Below, one piece after another: positions 1 through 7,468 of a stretch of DNA of 14,132 nt. The notes beneath the pieces were generated by a model. That model worked only from the letters and a program-made list of their open reading frames with translations. It was not told where the DNA came from and searched no databases. The position numbers and the translations under genes are program-made. The stretch's first letter is position 1; the number at the start of each line of letters is the position of its first letter. The DNA comes from Firmicutes bacterium UBA2530. Lineage in GTDB: Bacteria > Bacillota > Clostridia > Tissierellales > Sedimentibacteraceae. Location: the NCBI GenBank assembly GCA_002340985.1, contig DDNC01000018.1, forward strand, positions 67,867 to 81,998, in the 5' to 3' direction.

Positions 1-1
1 C

Positions 2-694
2 TCCATAGCAAACTATGAAATTGGAACAGGAGGGATTACCGAAGAAATTTTATCGCAGGTTTCTAAAACAATGGTTATTGCTAGTGTTACTATCCAAACA
101 GTTCTCTATGCGGCAATTTGTGGTTTTATTGGTTATCTGTTAGCAGATAAGATTGGTCTGCTTCGCAGTTTCGCATGGTCGGGGAGCTATATAAAAAAGG
201 CACTAGTAGGTGGAGTCATTTGTGGTGTTTTGTTCTTCATACTGGATTATATGTTATTTGCAAAGTTGTTGGTGCCAGTAGCGGAATATTATGAAACGTA
301 TACATTTTCAATTTATTATCTGCTAGCAAAAGTTCTGTATGGAGGTATGGTAGAAGAATTGATGATGAGATGGTTTCTAATGTCTCTTCTGATATTGATT
401 TTGTGGAAGGTATTTGCCAGAAAGAAAGACAAAGAATTCATTCCTGTGTGGATTATGGTGGTAAGTAATATTGTTACAGCAGTGTTATTTGCATTAGGAC
501 ATCTGCCAGCAACACTTGTGATGTTTGGTTATCTGAGCTTTCTGATTGTTATTCGGTGCATACTGTTAAATGGTAGCTTTGCATTGGTGTTTGGAAGGTT
601 CTACCGTAAATATGGCATTCAGTATGCTATGGTTGCCCATGCGGTAACACATATCGTATGTGATGTTCTGTTTTGTCTGTTCTGGAGGTTGTGA
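2..694 (+). CDS. CPBP-family intramembrane metalloprotease (partial, 5' end outside window)
   Basis: A very hydrophobic protein with several membrane segments. The reading frame is open to the left edge: in-frame codons from position 2 lead into the ATG at 71 without a stop, so that ATG is probably internal and the gene starts before the window. The CPBP (Abi, type II CAAX-protease-like) signature is visible. Counting from the ATG at 71 there is an EExxxR motif (E95, E96, R100; codons at 353-370), a second motif FALGH (H144) and a third with two histidines, HAVTH (H190, H194). In this family these residues sit in the membrane core and bind the catalytic metal. Members process prenylated or other membrane peptides, or act in bacteriocin self-immunity; the substrate here cannot be inferred. 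The next gene fragment starts about 120 bp downstream. The family call is firm, the function is not. Confidence 0.85.
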   Translation, partial: SIANYEIGTGGITEEILSQVSKTMVIASVTIQTVLYAAICGFIGYLLADKIGLLRSFAWSGSYIKKALVGGVICGVLFFILDYMLFAKLLVPVAEYYETYTFSIYYLLAKVLYGGMVEELMMRWFLMSLLILILWKVFARKKDKEFIPVWIMVVSNIVTAVLFALGHLPATLVMFGYLSFLIVIRCILLNGSFALVFGRFYRKYGIQYAMVAHAVTHIVCDVLFCLFWRL

Positions 695-812
695 TTTTAA
701 AAAGATGCAGAATTAAAGATTTAGATTAACTAATATGGCTATTTGAAAATAGCATAAGAAATTTTGTAAATCATATGTAAATATAAGAGGGTCGAAAGAA
801 GGATGGTAGCGG

Positions 813-1043
813 ATGAATTATAAAAGGAAACTGAATTACATATTTGCAGTCTTAGCTGCAGTTGCAGGTCCGCTGTATTCTCTGGCTGATTATCTGTTGG
901 AAAATTTACCTGTGAACAGTATGGTACTGGATAAATATGGGGTTGTAGAATCTGCATGGGCAATAATGGACGTCGGACGGTTTACGGTTTCCATAACCTT
1001 GGCAGCAATTATTACACCATTTCTTGTTGCCGGATACATATGA
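813..1043 (+). pseudogene. N-terminal fragment of a multi-pass membrane protein, truncated by an IS66 remnant
   Basis: The 76-residue frame starts at an ATG about ten bases after a GAAGGA ribosome-binding-like sequence. It encodes a positively charged start (MNYKRK), one hydrophobic segment (residues ~9-29), a short polar stretch with LDKYGVVESAW, and a second hydrophobic segment (~57-75) that ends abruptly. The stop lies where sequence encoding an IS66-type transposase C-terminus begins in another frame. The parent was therefore probably a longer membrane protein whose 3' part was replaced. The spacing of the hydrophobic stretches resembles small clostridial membrane proteins of unknown function, but I cannot name the family securely. 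It may still be translated as a short peptide; I treat it as a broken gene. Confidence 0.5.
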
Positions 1044-1049
1044 ATTTAC

Positions 1050-1413
1050 AAACAGATGCAGACGACCCATCCAAGATATTATTGACATTGCTATGCAATA
1101 AACCAAACCATAAGGACAAACTTCAAACATATTTAGAAGATGCAAACTGTGTTATCTCCAATAATATAGCTGAGAACAGCATCAAACCATTCACTGTAGG
1201 AAGAAAGAACTGGCAGTTCTGTGGTAGTCCTGTAGGAGCTACAGCAAACGCATGTGTATATTCGCTTGTTGAAACAGCTAAAGCCAATGGGCTTAACCCC
1301 TACAAATATCTAGAATTCCTTTTAGTAAGACTACCAGGATCAATTTTAAAACCAACCCAAACATGCTAAATCTGATGATGCCTTGGGATGAATTAATTTC
1401 AAACAACATGTAA
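1050..1413 (+). pseudogene. IS66-family transposase remnant (C-terminal end, frameshifted)
   Basis: Only the last ~100 residues of an IS66-type transposase remain. The recognisable run is DKLQTYLED, then SNNIAENSIKPF (the N-x-AE motif carrying the catalytic Glu of the DDE triad), GRKNWQF, and ETAKANGLNPYKYLEFLL, the standard IS66 tail. After RLPGS the frame breaks near 1340: the original frame runs to a stop at 1367-1369. The expected C-terminal sequence (NFKTNPNMLNLMMPWDEL, then stop at 1411-1413) continues in a neighbouring frame. The N-terminal domains and the first two catalytic acids are absent, so it is inactive. I found no convincing terminal inverted repeats. It abuts and truncates the preceding membrane-protein fragment, which suggests an old insertion followed by deletion. 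Confidence 0.85.
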
Positions 1414-1626
1414 AGCAGATTAAAAGCCTATAATGATATCATATCGATATCCTTGCTATTATTCCATACATCTTTTATTAATCGCTTACAATATCAAGAT
1501 AAGTTTTGCCAATATACAGCGAATAATGTAATGGGTGAAAATGAGATAAGAAGTTCAAGAATATGATAGAATTGCTACAATTTCAGAAATATACCATTCC
1601 GATAAGGGGATACCAGATGTTTATGA

Positions 1627-1672
1627 CATCATTATTGTACTCTCAAGGCATGTTGAGAGTATAATAATGATG
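1627..1672. repeat. Long inverted repeat (20-bp arms, 6-bp loop)
   Basis: The left arm 1627-1646 (CATCATTATTGTACTCTCAA) is matched by the right arm 1653-1672 with one mismatch that becomes a G-U pair in RNA. The loop is GGCATG. No run of T follows, so it is not a typical rho-independent terminator. It could be the end-to-end remains of a small palindromic element, an operator, or an RNA hairpin. Confidence 0.75.
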
Positions 1673-1740
1673 ACGTATTGTGGGTCGGAAGAGAAATAAT
1701 AGGGTTAGGCCACAACATATAGTGGTTGAAGGACAAGAAT

Positions 1741-1780
1741 AGGATCAAAAATGGGTGAAAAAACACCGCTTTTTGACCCT
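1741..1780. repeat. Imperfect inverted repeat (17-bp arms, A6 loop)
   Basis: The arm AGGATCAAAAATGGGTG (1741-1757) faces CACCGCTTTTTGACCCT (1764-1780) across a loop of six A; by hand count 14 of 17 positions pair. It is followed by TAAAAATAGG, not by a T tract, so forward terminator function is doubtful. It lies about 70 bp after the other hairpin in the same gene-free gap. Confidence 0.6.
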
Positions 1781-2002
1781 TAAAAATAGGCAAAAATATA
1801 GATGACATTAGATAACTTGAGAGATGACAGAAGAAAATTGAATAATCAGAAGGGGAAATTAGGATTTTATATGATGATATATCTAGTGGAATAATGTGAA
1901 ATAAAGTTTATAAATTTTTTATTGAGCTATTTAATTTTGTAGATAGTGTATTGTAACGAAATACGATTTTGATAGTCTTATTATATGAAGGGCGGTGAGA
2001 AT

Positions 2003-2479
2003 GTGACGGAATTTGAAGAAATATACTCCGAATATTTCAAGGATGTATATAGATATATATTATGTCTTTCTAAAAATGAGTGTATTGCAGAGGATATAAC
2101 ACAAGAAACATTTTTTAAAGCGTTAAAAAATATTGATAGCTTCAAAGGAAATTGTAAGATGAGTGTTTGGCTCTGCCAAATTGCTAAAAACTCATATTTT
2201 TCATATTTAAAGAAAGAACAAAACAACTTTGAAAGAGTTGAAGATATAGTCGATATTTTTGACATTGATTTTGAACAAATATTAGTTGACGATGAAAGGG
2301 TATTTGAAATTCATAAATTACTCCATAATTTGGAAGAACCGTATAAAGAAGTATTTACATTGCGTTTTTTTGGAGATCTATCATTTTTGAAAATAGCCGA
2401 ATTGTTTGGGAAAACAGAAAGCTGGGCAAGAGTCACCTATCATCGTGCAAGAATAAAGTTAAAGGAGAGGTTGATATGA
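2003..2479 (+). CDS. ECF-type RNA polymerase sigma factor
   Basis: A sigma-70 family factor of the extracytoplasmic-function type, about 158 residues, the usual length. Region 2 is at residues ~5-72, with the typical EDITQETFFKAL helix and WLCQIAKNSYFSYLKK (core binding and -10 recognition). Region 4 is at ~100-150, with EPYKEVFTLRFFGDLSFLKIAE and a helix-turn-helix ending ARVTYHRARIKLKE (-35 recognition). I chose the GTG at 2003 because AAGGGCGGTGAG lies just upstream; the ATG at 1985, six codons earlier, has no ribosome binding site. The stop overlaps the next start as ATGA, so the factor is co-translated with its anti-sigma partner. The expected role is to direct a stress or envelope regulon while held in check by the downstream protein; the trigger is unknown. 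Confidence 0.9.
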   Translation: MTEFEEIYSEYFKDVYRYILCLSKNECIAEDITQETFFKALKNIDSFKGNCKMSVWLCQIAKNSYFSYLKKEQNNFERVEDIVDIFDIDFEQILVDDERVFEIHKLLHNLEEPYKEVFTLRFFGDLSFLKIAELFGKTESWARVTYHRARIKLKERLI

Positions 2480-2913
2480 GATTATCATGTGAAATTATTA
2501 GGGATTTGTTACCATTGTATTACGATAAAGTTTGTAGCAAAGAAAGTTCTTCTTTGATAGAAGAGCATTTAGCTGACTGTCCACAATGCGTAGATGAATT
2601 GCAAAAACTTAAAATGGATTTCCAGAATCCAACTATTACAGATGGAAAGGTGAAATTAATGGAGAATATTTCAGAAAAATGGAAAAGGGATAAGAGGGTT
2701 TCATTTACAAAAGGTTTCATGCTGGTTTCAGCTTTAGGAGCTATGCTATGTTTTATTGCCTTTAATGTTATAGGTGCAGAGGTTTTGCCAGATGGGACTT
2801 TGGTTGAGCCATTCGCACTAATACCAATCGGATATATATTTATTTTAATGTTTATCATTTCACTAATATGTAACTTTGTATTTTTAAAGAAGTACAAAAT
2901 TAAGATTAAGTAA
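2476..2913 (+). CDS. Zinc-finger anti-sigma factor, membrane-anchored
   Basis: A 145-residue protein overlapping the sigma-factor gene by four bases, with AAAGGAGAGG five bases before its ATG. The N-terminal cytoplasmic domain has the HxxxCxxC zinc-binding (zf-HC2/ZAS) signature, H31-LAD-C35-PQ-C38; Cys5 or Cys20 may be the extra ligand. Two hydrophobic segments follow, residues ~79-98 and ~113-136, ending in a lysine-rich tail, so both ends of the anchor probably face the cytoplasm with a ~15-residue outer loop. Proteins of this kind bind and silence their cognate ECF sigma factor until a signal at the envelope, or zinc or redox change, releases it. The order sigma then anti-sigma is the common Firmicute arrangement. 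The product call is solid; the inducing signal is not visible. Confidence 0.85.
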   Translation: MRLSCEIIRDLLPLYYDKVCSKESSSLIEEHLADCPQCVDELQKLKMDFQNPTITDGKVKLMENISEKWKRDKRVSFTKGFMLVSALGAMLCFIAFNVIGAEVLPDGTLVEPFALIPIGYIFILMFIISLICNFVFLKKYKIKIK

Positions 2914-2957
2914 AATGGGCATAATCTTTATTTGCTTTTAAGGCCTATTATTTTAAT
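2914..2957 (+). terminator. Weak candidate terminator after the anti-sigma gene
   Basis: AATGGGC (2914-2920) can pair with GCCTATT (2943-2949, one G-U) and is followed by ATTTTAATT. The loop is long (22 bases) and the T tract is interrupted, so this is a tentative terminator for the sigma/anti-sigma operon. Confidence 0.3.
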
Positions 2958-3060
2958 TAAGTTTAAAAAATTTAGCAGCACTGAGGTGTAAAAAAAATCG
3001 GTGCTCATCATGTTTGTAGATGATGTGCCTTCTCCACAGGGAAGGGGAGATTAAGGTATT

Positions 3061-3693
3061 ATGTACCACGATACAGGCATTTTTACCATTGTGGACAGCG
3101 AAGGTACCAACGAAAGTGAGTATAATACTATTGTGCTAAATGGCGGTAAAATTGTTTTTGCCGGAGGCTCTGTGGAAAACACAAATACAAGCGGCAAAAC
3201 AATTAACGTAACATACTCAGGTGCGGTTACTGTAAGTGCAAATACAGGCGTTGCAATTTTTCAGTAGAATAAAGGCAAAATAACCATTGGTGGTACAGCT
3301 TTAGTTACCAGCGCAAAAGAATTCGTAACTGCAGGATACATAAGCCAATACGCAGGTACCATTCAATTAAATGATAGCAGTACAAGTGATACTCTCCTTG
3401 AAATCACGGGTAGAACCATTGAAAACACAGCGGCAGATGGCTGTGCTATTTTTCAAAACACTTCATCAACTGGAAAAATTCTAATTTCAGGCGGACCAAC
3501 TGTTATAAGGGGCACCAAAATAGCGATAAATACATTCCCTGTGATTGGCAATGGTGTGTAGGCTAAAGCAAGTGGAAACTACAATGGAAGCACACTGGAA
3601 ACTTATGATTCACTAAACAATTGGAAGTACAAATATATTACTGTTAAAGAATATATATATAAACAAAGAATCCACTTTAATCTTAGTTTTTAG
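3061..3693 (+). pseudogene. Remnant of a repetitive secreted or surface protein, with two in-frame amber codons
   Basis: One frame stays open from the ATG at 3061 to a stop at 3691-3693 except for TAG codons at 3265 and 3559. The protein is rich in Gly, Thr, Ser, Asn, Ile and Val in short beta-strand-like runs, such as LNGGKIVFAGGSVENT, GKITIGGTALVTSA and GKILISGG. The unit AIFQ occurs twice (before the first TAG and in the second unit), and a tail AxASGNYNGS...WKYKYI resembles module ends of large gut-Firmicute surface proteins. An upstream stop (3052-3054) and the absence of a signal peptide show that the N-terminus is missing; no anchor is present either. GAAGGGGAG lies 11 bases before the ATG. 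I read it as a degraded fragment of a much larger surface protein. The second TAG sits where CAG (Gln) would fit. Confidence 0.6.
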
Positions 3694-3786
3694 CTATAAA
3701 CTAAAGGTATTCTTTAGAAATCCAATAAGCACATGGACCTGATACAAAAATTCCAATTGAAACAAGTAGGGCTTGAAAGTAAAAAG

Positions 3787-3838
3787 ATAAAAAGTGCCCC
3801 GCTATGGTATGAAACCATGGCTGGCACTTTTTTTATTT
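3787..3838 (+). terminator. Rho-independent terminator (strong)
   Basis: AAAGTGCC (3791-3798) pairs with GGCACTTT (3823-3830). The stem continues inward as GCTATGGT against ACCATGGC around a five-base loop and is followed by an unbroken T run. It ends the pseudogene region. The A tract before the stem means it could also act on the opposite strand. Confidence 0.85.
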
Positions 3839-3956
3839 AGTGTTATAAAATAAATGTTATAAAAAAACGATTCATAGAAAAAGTATATTAACTATTATAA
3901 TAATATCTTAGAACATATATTCTGCTTGGAACATATTTAATAAGAGGATTATACTA

Positions 3957-4064
3957 TTGAATAAATTGGCTATTCGACAGGTAGAAGCAATTGAAAAAAT
4001 CAGTGTAGACACAATAAAAAATCGGGAGATAAATAATGACAGTGTAAAAATGAAAAAAGTTTGA
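3957..4064 (+). CDS. Possible small protein (35 residues, TTG start)
   Basis: An AAGAGGA sequence lies about eight bases before a TTG codon that opens a 35-residue frame. The product is highly charged and probably helical (LNKLAIRQVEAIEKISVDTI, then a Lys/Asn-rich end). I do not recognise it. In its favour are the ribosome-binding-like sequence and balanced amino-acid use; against it are the small size, the non-ATG start and a promoter-like sequence over its stop codon. Treat as speculative. Confidence 0.22.
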   Translation: MNKLAIRQVEAIEKISVDTIKNREINNDSVKMKKV

Positions 4065-4070
4065 TATAAT
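4062..4070 (+). promoter_or_regulatory. Extended -10 promoter for the duplicated-domain protein
   Basis: TGATATAAT matches the extended -10 form TGnTATAAT. No good -35 hexamer sits at the normal distance, which extended -10 promoters can tolerate. Transcription would begin near 4077 and give a leader of ~130 bases before the ATG at 4208. Confidence 0.45.
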
Positions 4071-4207
4071 TGAGATTGTGTTTGTAAAAACAAAGAAAAA
4101 TATCAATCCATGAATACTGATAGCATGTTGAAAAAAGATATCCTGATCATGCAGTTTTATGGGCAGAAGTAAAACTATATATTCCAAATTGAACAGGAGG
4201 GGTTATA

Positions 4208-4588
4208 ATGGAATTCAGCAAAGAAGAATTAGAAAAGGCAATATCTTTACTATCTTCTACAATTATTAATTGTGAAAAAATGAAACTTAAGTTTTCAGAG
4301 GGAACATCTCAACATTCTCTCTTAAAAAACAGAATTAAAGCGCTCTATATTTCAAAGGCTCTTCTGTTAGGAGATAGAACAATAAACTATACAATTAAAG
4401 ATTTGAGAGAGGCACTACCACCTATAGTTTCAATCATAAATAAAACAACAAAAGCTCAAAGTAAATACGAAAAGGGAAATTCACAATTTAATCGCTTTCA
4501 ACACATAATTCAAGCTATGCTCATTTCAAAAACATTCATCGAGAACCAAATAAATAGCGATTCACATAATTTAAAGCTCCTTCTATGA
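4208..4588 (+). CDS. Uncharacterised protein of two duplicated ~50-residue helical units
   Basis: A 126-residue soluble protein with a strong start: AGGAGGGG then ATG at 4208. I do not recognise a named family. Residues 3-53 and 61-111 align without a gap at an offset of 58. By hand count 14 of 51 positions are identical, including L8/L66, A11/A69, K24/K82, G32/G90, the SQ pair (34-35/92-93), I43/I101 and ISK (48-50/106-108), and many others are conservative. Each unit is rich in Lys, Glu and Leu and looks like two helices joined by a turn around GxSQ. The protein therefore probably arose by tandem duplication and may form a four-helix bundle. There are no membrane segments, cysteine clusters or catalytic motifs. 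Its stop runs into the stop of the convergent membrane-protein gene (shared bases 4583-4588), with no terminator between them. Role unknown. Confidence 0.8.
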   Translation: MEFSKEELEKAISLLSSTIINCEKMKLKFSEGTSQHSLLKNRIKALYISKALLLGDRTINYTIKDLREALPPIVSIINKTTKAQSKYEKGNSQFNRFQHIIQAMLISKTFIENQINSDSHNLKLLL

Positions 4589-5215
4589 ATGCTTTTTATG
4601 AAAATAATATGAGAAACCAATTAAGCGGGACAGCAGAAAAAAGCTAATGATGGTCCCTTCCCTTATATAGAGATTATGGCTGGTCATTAAAGTGAGTATT
4701 AAAGTGCTAAGCATAAAGAAAATATCAAATCTCATTCGAATAGTCGTTAGGTTGTATCCAAGTTTTTGACCTATTACAATACACAAACTTTCAAGTGGGA
4801 ACTGAATGATTTCCATAGCCAGGATTGCACCTAAACTAAGAGAAACTAAACTAAGCCCGAGCATAAATGTCAATACTCTTAAAAAATATGATTGTATTAT
4901 CAAATGGTCAAGAATAAAATAAACAAATAAGTTGACAATATAACCATTTGCTATAGTTGCCGCGACTTGAACAATATCTCGACGGTTTGTATGAGATTTT
5001 CTGATAACAAGGCAGAGAATAAAAAATAACATATTTAATAAATTAAGCATGGTTCCAATCTCTAAATTAAATAATTCTGCCAAAATCAAAGCGAATGCAT
5101 TAAGCATACTTTGACCAATTCCAGCCTTGATTTGCAGGAGAAAAAAAGAAATGATTTTTGGTAATGAAATACCTTCGATAATATTTGAAAATGGAACAAA
5201 GAGGACTTTTATCAA
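4583..5215 (-). CDS. YczE/YitT-type integral membrane protein
   Basis: About 210 residues with five or six hydrophobic segments, the usual size for YczE/YyaS-type proteins of Firmicutes. The first helix and loop (ISFFLLQIKAGIGQSMLNAF) resemble the family pattern in which a helix ending in KAxxG is followed by a small-residue loop. Later segments contain GTMLNLLNMLFFI, ANGYIVNLFVYFIL and GAILAMEIIQF. Members are thought to be membrane transport or regulatory proteins, and B. subtilis YczE influences surfactin production; no substrate can be read here. The start is uncertain: the frame begins at a TTG at 5215 after a stop at 5228-5230, and no clear ribosome binding site precedes it. An ATG with AAAGGA upstream exists near 5253 but is in another frame, so an N-terminal frameshift is possible. 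It lies downstream of the peptidoglycan-binding gene on the same strand. Confidence 0.7.
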   Translation of the reverse strand: MIKVLFVPFSNIIEGISLPKIISFFLLQIKAGIGQSMLNAFALILAELFNLEIGTMLNLLNMLFFILCLVIRKSHTNRRDIVQVAATIANGYIVNLFVYFILDHLIIQSYFLRVLTFMLGLSLVSLSLGAILAMEIIQFPLESLCIVIGQKLGYNLTTIRMRFDIFFMLSTLILTLMTSHNLYIREGTIISFFLLSRLIGFSYYFHKKHS

Positions 5216-5314
5216 AGACAGTAATATTTATAAAATAAACAGCAGTGTAACACATTGCTATTTCCTTTTATCGGGTACCGTGGCTCTGTGAAAAGCTTAC
5301 ATTGTTTATATTAT

Positions 5315-5889
5315 TTAAACTCTAGCGTTTCTTTCATTAATAATAGCATACCATGTTGCCGGGCCTATTATTCCGCTTGGTGTCAAATTTAATAGTCTTT
5401 GAAATACGGTAACAGCTGCTTCTGTTTGTGTACTAAAAATTCCATCTACAGTAACTGGCGGTAAGCTTGGATAAGGCACACGTAACTCGGAGAGAAAACC
5501 TTGCATCAAACTAACATTACTACCTGTAGAGCCAACTTCTAATAGTGTACCCGGGTATTGGAGCGAGACTGACATTTGACCGGTTACCAATAAATATTGC
5601 TCTATAATTTTATTCCAGGTTATCGGGCCAATGACACCATCCGGTGTCAATAAGAACTCTTGCTGAAATGCTACTACGGATATTCTTGTTCCTTCATCAA
5701 AAATACCATTCACAATTGTAAAAGGTATGCTAGTGTAAACAATTCGAATCGTATTTAAATAGCTTTCCATTAATCGTACATTTGGACCTACTGATTCAAG
5801 ACTTAAGGGTACACCGGGATAAGGTGCAACTCCAGTTGGAGGAGATAGTATAACCGAAGGAATTGGATCGCTAAATAACCTGTCTCCAT
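5315..5889 (-). CDS. Protein with two peptidoglycan-binding (PG_binding_1) domains, probably frameshifted near its start
   Basis: Two PG_binding_1 repeats are clear. The first begins at YPGVPL and contains the VNGIFDEGTR and DGVIGPITWNKI elements; the second begins YPGTLL and contains VDGIFSTQTEAAVTVFQRLLNLTPSG and IGPATWYAI. This fold binds cell-wall peptide and is common in clostridial cortex-lytic and spore-wall proteins; no catalytic domain is visible. The first ATG of the open frame (5770) lies inside the first repeat and has no ribosome binding site. The same frame continues upstream through a Pro-rich linker (SDPIPSVILSPPTGVAPYPG) to a stop at 5896-5898 without a start codon. An ATG at 5889-5887 preceded by AAAGGTGA is well placed but in another frame, where it closes after ~28 codons. 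A one-base insertion within the first few codons would join them. The gene may be a recent pseudogene or carry a sequencing error; the domain call is firm. Confidence 0.75.
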
Positions 5890-5958
5890 CTAATCACCTT
5901 TTTATATTAACATATGTTTTTTAATATAATAATGTTACTCGCATATTATCATCTTGAG

Positions 5959-7410
5959 TTAAGTAACAGCCTCAGTGTCTTTCTGGTTAAACCATATTTT
6001 TTTTAAAATAGTAACAGCCTCAATGATTTCTTCTTCATTCAACATGCTAAATCCCATGAGTATCATATTGTTTGAATAATTTTCTTTTGTATACCAAAAT
6101 TGTGAAATTGGATAAACCTTTATCTTATATGCTTTTGCTGTTTCAATTAACCAATCTTGCTTTTCTCCATTAACAAATTCTAGAACTATATGCAATCCTG
6201 CATTATTACCATGTATTATAACCTTATCACCCATTAAACTAGTGAGTGTTTGTATCAAGGTATCATGTTTCTTTTTATAGGAAAGACGTACTTTTCTCAA
6301 ATGTCTTTCCCAGTGTCCACCGGACATATATAGACTAATTATTTTTTGTTGCAGCCATGGAACGGTTGGGTAATAACTATTAAATAATTGATTGTATTTA
6401 GATAATAACCATTTAGGTAAAATCATATAACTCATGCGAAGCCCTGGTGATAGGGCCTTTGAAAAGGTACCCAAATAAATGACCCGTTCATTTTTATCAA
6501 TTGATTGGAGTGACGGGATGGGTCTAGAATGATATCTAAATTCACTATCATAGTCATCTTCTATTATAACGCCGTCATTCTGATTTGCCCAATGAAGCAG
6601 ATGTATCCTGTTTTGAATAGGCATAATAATACCGGTGGGAAACTGATGAGAAGGTGTAATATATACAATCTTTGCTGAAGAATTTTCTAGCTCTGATATG
6701 TTTATTCCATCGGATTTTACAGAAATAGGATGTATTTCAAAATCATTGTTTTCAAATACAATTCTAGAGCCATCATAACCGGGTTCTTCAATTGCAATTT
6801 CAGGGCTGCATTTAGAAAAAATCTTGCATATTAAATCTAATGCATGTTGATTTCCTGAACAAATAACGATTTGTTCAGCAGTACAAGATACTCCTCTAAA
6901 AATTTTAAGATAATTCATAATTTCCATTCGTAAACCGGGCTCGCCTTGTTTATGATTATAAAAATTAATCTTCTTAGTATCAATTGATAAAAGAGCCTCT
7001 GCAGTCAAACGGCGCCATAGTGAATATGGGAATGTTGAATCATCAAAATTCCCATATTGAAAATTATATTTATATAACAAAGGATCATCATTAAATAAAG
7101 ATGATTCATTACCTTTCACTATATTTTTATGTAGCTCATCGGAGGATTCGTTTGGATATAAGAATAATTCTTCATTTATATTTTTTACAATAAAACCTGA
7201 TCCAGGGAGGCTTTCAACATACCCCTCAATAGATAGTTGATAATATGAGTTTTCTACTGTATTTCTAGAAACACATAATTCCTTTGCTAATGCCCTTGTA
7301 GAATTAAGTTTATCTCCTTCAACAAGAACGCCTTTGATAATATCTTCCTTTATTTGTTCATATATTTGTTGATAAATTGGCAGTTCAGATTTGTCATTAA
7401 TATAAATCAT
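5959..7410 (-). CDS. MocR-family regulator (GntR HTH fused to a class I aminotransferase fold)
   Basis: A 483-residue protein of typical MocR/PdxR length. Residues ~8-75 form a GntR winged helix-turn-helix (PIYQQIYEQIKEDIIKG... LAKELCVSRNTVENSYYQL...GYVESLPGSGFIV). Residues ~115-475 form a fold-type I aminotransferase domain with the PLP contacts kept: IIEDDYDSEFRY (Asp in 285-288) and the Schiff-base motif GTFSKALSPGLR with Lys318. In this family PLP or an amino-acid aldimine acts as effector and no transamination is needed. The start is supported by GGGGTGA five bases before the ATG. It is divergent, across 168 bp, from a gene for a NimA-like flavoprotein of the pyridoxamine-phosphate-oxidase fold. 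MocR regulators usually control the divergent neighbour, so that is its likely target. No pdxS or pdxT is present, so I do not call it PdxR. Confidence 0.9.
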   Translation of the reverse strand: MIYINDKSELPIYQQIYEQIKEDIIKGVLVEGDKLNSTRALAKELCVSRNTVENSYYQLSIEGYVESLPGSGFIVKNINEELFLYPNESSDELHKNIVKGNESSLFNDDPLLYKYNFQYGNFDDSTFPYSLWRRLTAEALLSIDTKKINFYNHKQGEPGLRMEIMNYLKIFRGVSCTAEQIVICSGNQHALDLICKIFSKCSPEIAIEEPGYDGSRIVFENNDFEIHPISVKSDGINISELENSSAKIVYITPSHQFPTGIIMPIQNRIHLLHWANQNDGVIIEDDYDSEFRYHSRPIPSLQSIDKNERVIYLGTFSKALSPGLRMSYMILPKWLLSKYNQLFNSYYPTVPWLQQKIISLYMSGGHWERHLRKVRLSYKKKHDTLIQTLTSLMGDKVIIHGNNAGLHIVLEFVNGEKQDWLIETAKAYKIKVYPISQFWYTKENYSNNMILMGFSMLNEEEIIEAVTILKKIWFNQKDTEAVT

Positions 7411-7468
7411 AAAATCACCCCATAGTATATTTAGAAACTGTATCCATCAATTAATATTAAACCGGCAC

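Larger units (their letters stand above)
1414..1984. other. Non-coding AT-rich gap with two hairpins
   Basis: These 571 bases hold no frame that I can support as a gene: all three forward frames are broken by frequent stops and no family motif is visible. The stretch follows an IS66 remnant and precedes the sigma-factor gene. Its notable contents are the two long imperfect palindromes listed separately. It may be decayed mobile-element DNA. The last ~70 bases should include the promoter of the sigma-factor operon, but no clear consensus boxes stand out. Confidence 0.5.
3839..4207. other. AT-rich intergenic region with a promoter and a doubtful small ORF
   Basis: This stretch has no firmly supported gene. 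It contains a possible 35-codon reading frame (3957-4064) and an extended -10 promoter sequence (4062-4070), both listed separately. Frames on the reverse strand here are low-complexity Phe/Ile-rich translations of AT-rich DNA, and I see no protein signature in them. Confidence 0.5.

Noticed and set aside
738..753. Hairpin GCTATT-TGAA-AATAGC after the CPBP gene as a terminator
   Set aside because: Short AT-rich stem without a following T run; too weak to call.
1985..2002. ATG start for the sigma factor at 1985
   Set aside because: No ribosome binding site upstream; the GTG at 2003 follows AAGGGCGGTGAG at suitable distance.
3954..4187. Reverse-strand 77-codon hydrophobic frame
   Set aside because: Low-complexity Phe/Ile translation of AT-rich DNA, with no ribosome binding site and overlapping a forward promoter.
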